A DNA stretch of 64,000 nucleotides, from NCBI GenBank assembly GCA_024224815.1, contig JAAENC010000355.1:1-64000 (forward strand), given 5' to 3'. Origin of the DNA: Chloroflexota bacterium (lineage in GTDB: Bacteria > Chloroflexota > Anaerolineae > Anaerolineales > Villigracilaceae). The notes below the pieces were generated by a model, which saw only the letters and a list, made by a program, of their open reading frames with translations, was not told the origin of the DNA and did no database searches. Below are positions 59,229 to 64,000 of this stretch, one piece after another; the first letter of the stretch is position 1; each line of letters begins with the position of its first letter. Made by a program: the position numbers and the translations under genes.

Positions 59229-60309
59229 TGACTTTTTTTACCATTTCCTCACGAATACGCTTGCGCAATTCATCAATTTTTTTTCTTTCACCATTTTCTT
59301 CGTAATACCAATAATCCCAGCCATTGCAAGGCGCGTTTTTGAGCCTTTTAGCAATTTTATGGATAGAGCCGATCGTTCCATCGTGTTGGATATGCCCATT
59401 CGCTAAAATCGTAGCGTGGATTTCGCTCCGCTTACCGAACCAGAGACGCTCGCCGGGACGCAGGCTTCCGTTTGTGAGCAGTGTGCCAAAAGGGATACGT
59501 TTTTTCGTTGTTTTGACGCCCGCAAGATAAACATCTTCCTGATATTCATCAATTTCGATGGCATCTATCCGCTCTTGCGCAATCTGAATATAAGTTTCTT
59601 CTCTTTCAATCCCGATCCAGTTGCGGTGCAATTTCTTCGCCACCGCTCCCGTTGTCCCGCTCCCGAAAAAGGGATCGAGCACAACATCTCCAGGTTTCGA
59701 TGATGATGAAATCACCCGATAAAGCAAGGCTTCTGGCTTTTGGGTAGCATGTGCTCGTTTTCCATTGATCTTTATCCGCTCTCTTCCCTTACAGATCGGG
59801 ATAGTCCAATCTGAACGCATTTGTTTGTCGCCATTTAAGCCCTTCATCGCGAAATGATTGAAGGTATATTTCGAATCTTTGTCTTTTTTTGCCCAAAGCA
59901 AGGTTTCGTGAGCGTTTGCAAAACGCACACCCCGAAAATTCGGCATGGGGTTGCTTTTTATCCAGAGAATATCGTTCAAAATCCAATAGCCAAGATCTTG
60001 CAAAATAGAGCCAACTCTGTAGATATTGTGATAAGAACCAATCACCCAGATCGTACCGGTGTTTTTTAGTACACGTCGGGCAGCTTTTAGCCATGCTTTT
60101 GTGAAGTGGTCATATTGCTCAAAAGTGCTAAATTTATCCCATTCATCATTTACCGCTTCGACCTTGGTCATATTGGGTCGCCACAAATCCTTCTGCAACT
60201 GCAGATTATAAGGTGGGTCGGCGAAAATCAAATCGACCGAATTCTCGGGAAGAGAATTCATCTTTTCGATGGCATCGCCGTACAGGATGGTGTTTAGCGG
60301 GAGAGTCAT
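59218..60309 (-). CDS. CcrM-like adenine-N6 DNA methyltransferase (predicted GANTC)
   Basis: 363 residues, beta-class N6-adenine methyltransferase. DPPY motif FADPPYNLQLQKDLWRPN, target-domain motif GSYHNIYRVGSILQDLGYWI, FRGVRFANAHETLLWAKK, and SAM motif DPFFGSGTTGAVAKKL. Its extra C-terminal domain (KRIPFGTLLTNGSLRPGERL ... GSIHKIAKRLKNAPCNGWDY) matches the domain of Caulobacter-type CcrM enzymes and not ordinary restriction methylases. No restriction endonuclease gene is nearby, so it is a solitary methylase that may regulate transcription or replication; the GANTC target is inferred. Translationally coupled to the phosphodiesterase gene behind it. Confidence 0.85.
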   Translation of the reverse strand: MTLPLNTILYGDAIEKMNSLPENSVDLIFADPPYNLQLQKDLWRPNMTKVEAVNDEWDKFSTFEQYDHFTKAWLKAARRVLKNTGTIWVIGSYHNIYRVGSILQDLGYWILNDILWIKSNPMPNFRGVRFANAHETLLWAKKDKDSKYTFNHFAMKGLNGDKQMRSDWTIPICKGRERIKINGKRAHATQKPEALLYRVISSSSKPGDVVLDPFFGSGTTGAVAKKLHRNWIGIEREETYIQIAQERIDAIEIDEYQEDVYLAGVKTTKKRIPFGTLLTNGSLRPGERLWFGKRSEIHATILANGHIQHDGTIGSIHKIAKRLKNAPCNGWDYWYYEENGERKKIDELRKRIREEMVKKVNEK

Positions 60310-60329
60310 TTATTTATATTGAAGGCTTT

Positions 60330-63245
60330 TTACATAACCTTAATAACGTTCAATTTTTTATCTTTATCAAGCTTCTCGTTAGCTTCTTTGATTGCATCCT
60401 CGGAGCCTAATACAACGACATGCCCAACATCTTTGGCTTTATTCAACGATACGCCGAAATCTTTGAAATCATCTTGTGTTGCGGCAAGAACTTCATCTCG
60501 GTATTTTTGCAGGAATTCATCACTGATATGAGTTAGATAGCGCGTCATGGATGTGTGCCCTTTTGCATCGGGGAGTCTATAAGTATCCAGCCCGCCAATT
60601 GCGCCGATGATGATCTTGGTTAATTCTTCATCGCTCAACTCAAGGTCCTTTAGAAACTCTCCGGTACCATCGTAATTCTCGAGGGTCTGTAGCAAATTCG
60701 GGTCACGATAGGAGAGATAATTAAATAAGCCAGATTTCTGGTCAAAGACCGAGAATCCACCATAAGCCCCACCCTGCACGCGAACTTTTTCCCAGAGCCA
60801 GGTCATGCCCAAATAACGTGTTACTGCACCGATTGAGCCATTTAGGCTATATCCCTGATAGTAGAGATTTGCGCCTTTGCCAACATAATTTACTTGTGCC
60901 GGAATGGTTAAACCCTCAGGGTCTCTACCAAAATCAGGGGACCATTTTAGATAATGCACTTTGCTCTTTGGTAAAGCCAAGACCAACTCTTTGATTTGGA
61001 GGCGCGTTTCTCGCCACGCTTTTGCTTCACAAGTGATGTTAAAAAGCAAATTGTTTTGATTAACGAGCAACTCACGGACAAGTTCCAAATCGGCAAGAAC
61101 GCTTTGCCAATCATTTTCAATTTTTTCGGCCAACTCACGTAAGAAGAAAAGAAAATCAATCCCTTCCATTTTTTCTTCAAGCCAACCCGCTTCATGGAAT
61201 TTAGACCTTAGCCTGCCATGAACGACCATATGCCCGGAAGGAATAAGCGCCGATTCTAAACCGGCTTTTTCCTCCAGCACGATCTGTTTGAAACGCTCGG
61301 CATTATCCAGCTTTGTATCTAGCAAAACATCTTTTAATATTTCGGTCAGCTTGCTCGCTTGCTCTACAGTGGATTTTCCATGCAAGAAAAGATAAGCCGC
61401 GCTTTCGTTGCTCTCCCAAATGGTTGAAGTAAACGCACTCGGTCGAATACCGCCGGTATCGCGCCCGATTCGCTGAGAGAGCTTTACGAAATCTTCTTTT
61501 TCTGTGCCCATTTCCACTAAAGCGCGACCCAAAAGAGTTGTGTAAGGCAGCAAATCTTCAGGGAGTGCGTGTAAGTCAAATCCCATACCCATATAGAAAA
61601 TGCCATTTGTCGCAAGGTCGTGGTATAGCACGGTCACATCGCTGATCTTTTCTTCGCTGATGGGAATGGGCTTATTCTTTTTATCCAAATCTTCGCGTTT
61701 CAAAGTGGGCAAAGTTGCAAGAGCTTCCGGAGAATCCGGTGCATTTTGAATCTCGATTAATGCTGTCGTGCTGCGAATCACCTCTTCAATTTCCTCGGAT
61801 GACATCTCTTTTTGGATGGATGCCAGTTTTTCGCGCTCTGCTTCTTCATCACGTCGGTTTAGTTCTGTATCCGGGACGAGTAACACACGTGTTTTATGCT
61901 TGTTTGCCACAAAATGGCTTTGGATGAGCCCCTCGAAATATTTCTCGCCCGAGGCTAGCCTTTCCTTAATCGCATTGAGCGGTGCTTCAAAAGCGAGTGG
62001 CGCGATAGGATCATAGTCGTAATTCCAAAACCTCATCGCGCGGAGTAGCGTACTGATCCCACGCGGGAAGCCACCCGAATTATTTTCACGCAATCTAAAC
62101 TCGACAGTATTCATAGATGCGGCAACAGTATCTGCGTCTATGTCATTATTTGCCAAATTAGCGAGCGTTTCTTCAATTAGATCAGTGACTTTTTGCGCAT
62201 CATCTTTATTAATGCCCTTTAGCCCTGTAGAGAAATACATTTGCCGCATTTCATCTTCGAGACCGATGCCTGCCAAATCTTCGCCCAGACCAGATTCGAT
62301 CAGGGCTTTGCGGAGCGGAGCGGCGGGGCTGCCCAAAAGGATATGCTCCAGAATATTGAAGCTGAATAGCCTTTCTGCATCGCCTTGCTCGGGGAGCAGC
62401 CAATTTAGGGTTAAATAGCATTTTGCTTCAGCGTCGCTCGCAGCATAGGGGAGGGTTATCTCTTGCGAGGAATCGGTGTGCGGGTGTAGGGGAATAGTCG
62501 ATTGCGCGGGAGCAAGTTCATATCCGGAGAGATACGAATCCATTAATCGCAGGCGCTCATTCGGATCATCATCCCCATAAAAAACGATCCGCGAATTGGA
62601 TGGATGATAATAGGCTTTGTGGAAAGCGATGAAATCTTCGTAGCTGAGATCGGGGATTACTTTAGGATCGCCACCGGATGAAAGGCCGTAAATATGCCCG
62701 GGGAAAAGCGAGAATTGTGATGCGTTGCCCAAAATGCGGTTTGGGTCTGAATACGCGCCCTTCATCTCATTGAAAACAACGCCCTTGTAGATCATTTGCT
62801 CGTCGGCGTTTTCGAGTTCGTAATGCCAACCTTCCTGGTCGAGAATATGCTTGGGAAGCAGTGGGTGAAAAACGGCGTCTACATAGACATCGATTAGGTT
62901 GTAAAAATCTTGCAGATTTTGGCTGGCGCAGGGGTAAAACGTAATATCGGGGCCTGTGAAAGCATTAACAAAAGTTTGCAGAGAACCCTTGAGCAGTTCG
63001 ACAAAAGGTTCTTTTACAGGATATTTTTCTGAGCCTGCGAGCACAGAATGTTCAAGAATGTGGGGAACACCGTTAGATGTTTTTGGTGGGGTGCGAAAGT
63101 TTGCACTGAAAACTTTGTTTTCGTCGTCATTTTCAAGAGAGAGTAATTCTGCGCCGCTTTTCAGGTGGCGAAAATGGCGAGCCTTTGTGTTTATTTCAGG
63201 AATGTCTTCTTCTTTGATCAGCTCAAAGCCATGAATATTCGTCAT
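60330..63245 (-). CDS. M16C peptidase (presequence-protease-like)
   Basis: 971 residues, the length of PreP-type single-chain M16 proteases. Inverted zinc motif HILEH in NGVPHILEHSVLAGSEKYPV, with the third ligand downstream (YKGVVFNEMKGAYSDP), and a late GGAYGGFSVFDQKSGLFNYL Arg/Tyr region of the C-terminal half. It degrades short unfolded peptides in a closed chamber. No signal peptide, so cytosolic. Located between the FAD-subunit gene and the CcrM-like gene, all on the minus strand with short gaps. Confidence 0.92.
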   Translation of the reverse strand: MTNIHGFELIKEEDIPEINTKARHFRHLKSGAELLSLENDDENKVFSANFRTPPKTSNGVPHILEHSVLAGSEKYPVKEPFVELLKGSLQTFVNAFTGPDITFYPCASQNLQDFYNLIDVYVDAVFHPLLPKHILDQEGWHYELENADEQMIYKGVVFNEMKGAYSDPNRILGNASQFSLFPGHIYGLSSGGDPKVIPDLSYEDFIAFHKAYYHPSNSRIVFYGDDDPNERLRLMDSYLSGYELAPAQSTIPLHPHTDSSQEITLPYAASDAEAKCYLTLNWLLPEQGDAERLFSFNILEHILLGSPAAPLRKALIESGLGEDLAGIGLEDEMRQMYFSTGLKGINKDDAQKVTDLIEETLANLANNDIDADTVAASMNTVEFRLRENNSGGFPRGISTLLRAMRFWNYDYDPIAPLAFEAPLNAIKERLASGEKYFEGLIQSHFVANKHKTRVLLVPDTELNRRDEEAEREKLASIQKEMSSEEIEEVIRSTTALIEIQNAPDSPEALATLPTLKREDLDKKNKPIPISEEKISDVTVLYHDLATNGIFYMGMGFDLHALPEDLLPYTTLLGRALVEMGTEKEDFVKLSQRIGRDTGGIRPSAFTSTIWESNESAAYLFLHGKSTVEQASKLTEILKDVLLDTKLDNAERFKQIVLEEKAGLESALIPSGHMVVHGRLRSKFHEAGWLEEKMEGIDFLFFLRELAEKIENDWQSVLADLELVRELLVNQNNLLFNITCEAKAWRETRLQIKELVLALPKSKVHYLKWSPDFGRDPEGLTIPAQVNYVGKGANLYYQGYSLNGSIGAVTRYLGMTWLWEKVRVQGGAYGGFSVFDQKSGLFNYLSYRDPNLLQTLENYDGTGEFLKDLELSDEELTKIIIGAIGGLDTYRLPDAKGHTSMTRYLTHISDEFLQKYRDEVLAATQDDFKDFGVSLNKAKDVGHVVVLGSEDAIKEANEKLDKDKKLNVIKVM

Positions 63246-63260
63246 TTTTTGTCCTCTTGG

Positions 63261-64000
63261 TTATTTAAGACAGCGTTTAGCTAAAGTGACAGCAACATCT
63301 TGCCTGTATTCAGCAGATGCCCATTGGTCGGCAGTGTCGTGCGTTGCGTTTTTTGCGGCCGCTTCGAGGCCTTCAGCGCCTTTTCCATCCATTGCCAGTG
63401 ATGGTGATTTACCCCAGCCACCAAGTACGAGACGAGTGCGTCCGCTCGCCCATTGAGTCAGCGTAGCGGAAACGATCGCCTTATCTGCGGGTGTGCGGGC
63501 TACATATTCGTAAGCCGATTCGACATTTGTGGGGATACTGATTTGCGTAATAAGCTTGTTTTCTGTGATTTCTTCGCGCAAAGGAAGAAAATCGCCAATC
63601 TGGATATTTTCCTCTTCGTTGTTGCTGTTTCGAAGTGTGATTTTTGCGTCAAGCCCCATCATTATCACGGCAAATGGGGAACGCCCGTCAGATGTGACTA
63701 AAGTCCCAGCAACGGTCGCAACATTACGTGTATTTAGGCTTGCTTCGTGTTTAATAGCTTTTTTTAGTGCATCAGGCGTTTCGGCGTTATCTAACAAATC
63801 TTGCAAAGTGACCGTTGCGCCGATCTCAAGCAGATTGCCCTTTTTCTCAATGGTGTTTAATGCCAAAGTCTGCAAGTCGACAACGGCATATTCTTCATTA
63901 CTAAACTGATTTAGCAAAATGCCACCACCTAGCGGGTAGGTCTTTGGTTGGGCTATCAAGGTTAGGGCTTCGGTTAGATTTTTCGGACGATAGTATTGAG
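63261..64000 (-). CDS. FAD-binding subunit of a xanthine dehydrogenase/CO dehydrogenase-type molybdoenzyme (partial)
   Basis: The frame is open to the right edge; the translation begins QYYRPKNLTEALTLIAQPKT, so only a few N-terminal codons are missing. FAD motifs YPLGGGILLNQF and LNTRNVATVAGTLVTSDGRS are present, and the C-terminal CO_deh_flav domain ends at 63261. It transfers electrons from the Fe-S/Mo protein to NAD or a quinone through FAD. Its likely partner is the fused Mo/Fe-S protein at 54659-57529, three unrelated genes downstream on the same strand. Confidence 0.88.
   Translation of the reverse strand, partial: QYYRPKNLTEALTLIAQPKTYPLGGGILLNQFSNEEYAVVDLQTLALNTIEKKGNLLEIGATVTLQDLLDNAETPDALKKAIKHEASLNTRNVATVAGTLVTSDGRSPFAVIMMGLDAKITLRNSNNEEENIQIGDFLPLREEITENKLITQISIPTNVESAYEYVARTPADKAIVSATLTQWASGRTRLVLGGWGKSPSLAMDGKGAEGLEAAAKNATHDTADQWASAEYRQDVAVTLAKRCLK

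Noticed and set aside
1-64000. CRISPR array
   Set aside because: The repeats seen are dispersed palindromes without regular spacing; no cas genes are present.

Overview
The window looks like a chromosomal segment of an Anaerolineae-type bacterium (phylum Chloroflexota). This is inferred from gene content (a TIGR03663/Agl23-like membrane protein ending in NHL repeats, a dephospho-CoA kinase fused to an acetyltransferase-like domain, roadblock/LC7 and V4R proteins, TIR-FGE proteins, a stand-alone YbbR protein next to a diadenylate cyclase), from moderate GC content, from several TTG starts, and from many dispersed palindromic intergenic repeats. No rRNA is present to confirm it. RNA genes are one tRNA-Leu(UAG) and the RNase P RNA.

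Layout. 1-0.8 kb: the right end of an IS3-family insertion sequence that has cut off the 3' end of a beta-propeller gene. 0.9-8.1 kb (minus strand): an aspartate-family operon, read as promoter, Thr/Asn-rich leader peptide, attenuator, aminotransferase, carboxylate-amine ligase/M20 peptidase fusion, aspartate kinase, aspartate-semialdehyde dehydrogenase. 8.1-9.8 kb: an AT-rich, decayed two-gene AAA ATPase/DUF3226 module. 9.9-16.8 kb: sucD-sucC, an Agl23-like/NHL membrane protein and rlmN. 17-31 kb: a C11 protease, HAD phosphatase, DUF1028 protein, clpP, tig, tRNA-Leu, pyrG, a roadblock protein, pth and mfd. 31-39 kb: a TIR-FGE pseudogene, tyrosine phenol-lyase with an Lrp regulator, a putative zinc protease, a DsbA-like/cyclophilin lipoprotein, and DedA and VanZ membrane proteins. 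39-44.4 kb: coaE, cdaA, cdaR-like and der on the minus strand, with rnpB divergent. 44.5-47.2 kb: a roadblock, V4R, response-regulator and glycosyltransferase operon. 47.2-54.5 kb: rsmA, LCP, G5/3D, a frameshifted CDF-like gene, a deaminase, a CBS-type pyrophosphatase and a deacetylase-like lipoprotein. 54.6-64 kb: a long minus-strand run with an FAD subunit, M16 protease, CcrM-like methyltransferase, phosphodiesterase and xanthine dehydrogenase-family protein.

The most notable signal is the attenuator at 7870-8055. A consensus promoter lies about 10 nt before the ATG of a 24-codon leader peptide with five Thr and four Asn codons. A 10-nt segment at the end of that peptide can pair with the 5' arm of an intrinsic terminator placed just before the aspartate-family operon. 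Together these make a complete thr-operon-like attenuation switch, apparently with a leaderless leader peptide. The enzyme fusion in the same operon (an amide ligase joined to a deacylase-type hydrolase) is also unusual.

The intergenic DNA carries at least eight families of dispersed repeats, one of which appears to supply the Shine-Dalgarno sequence of two unrelated genes. Several accessory genes (IS-truncated propeller, AAA/DUF3226, TIR-FGE, CDF-like) are broken, so the region is losing accessory functions while the housekeeping genes are intact.
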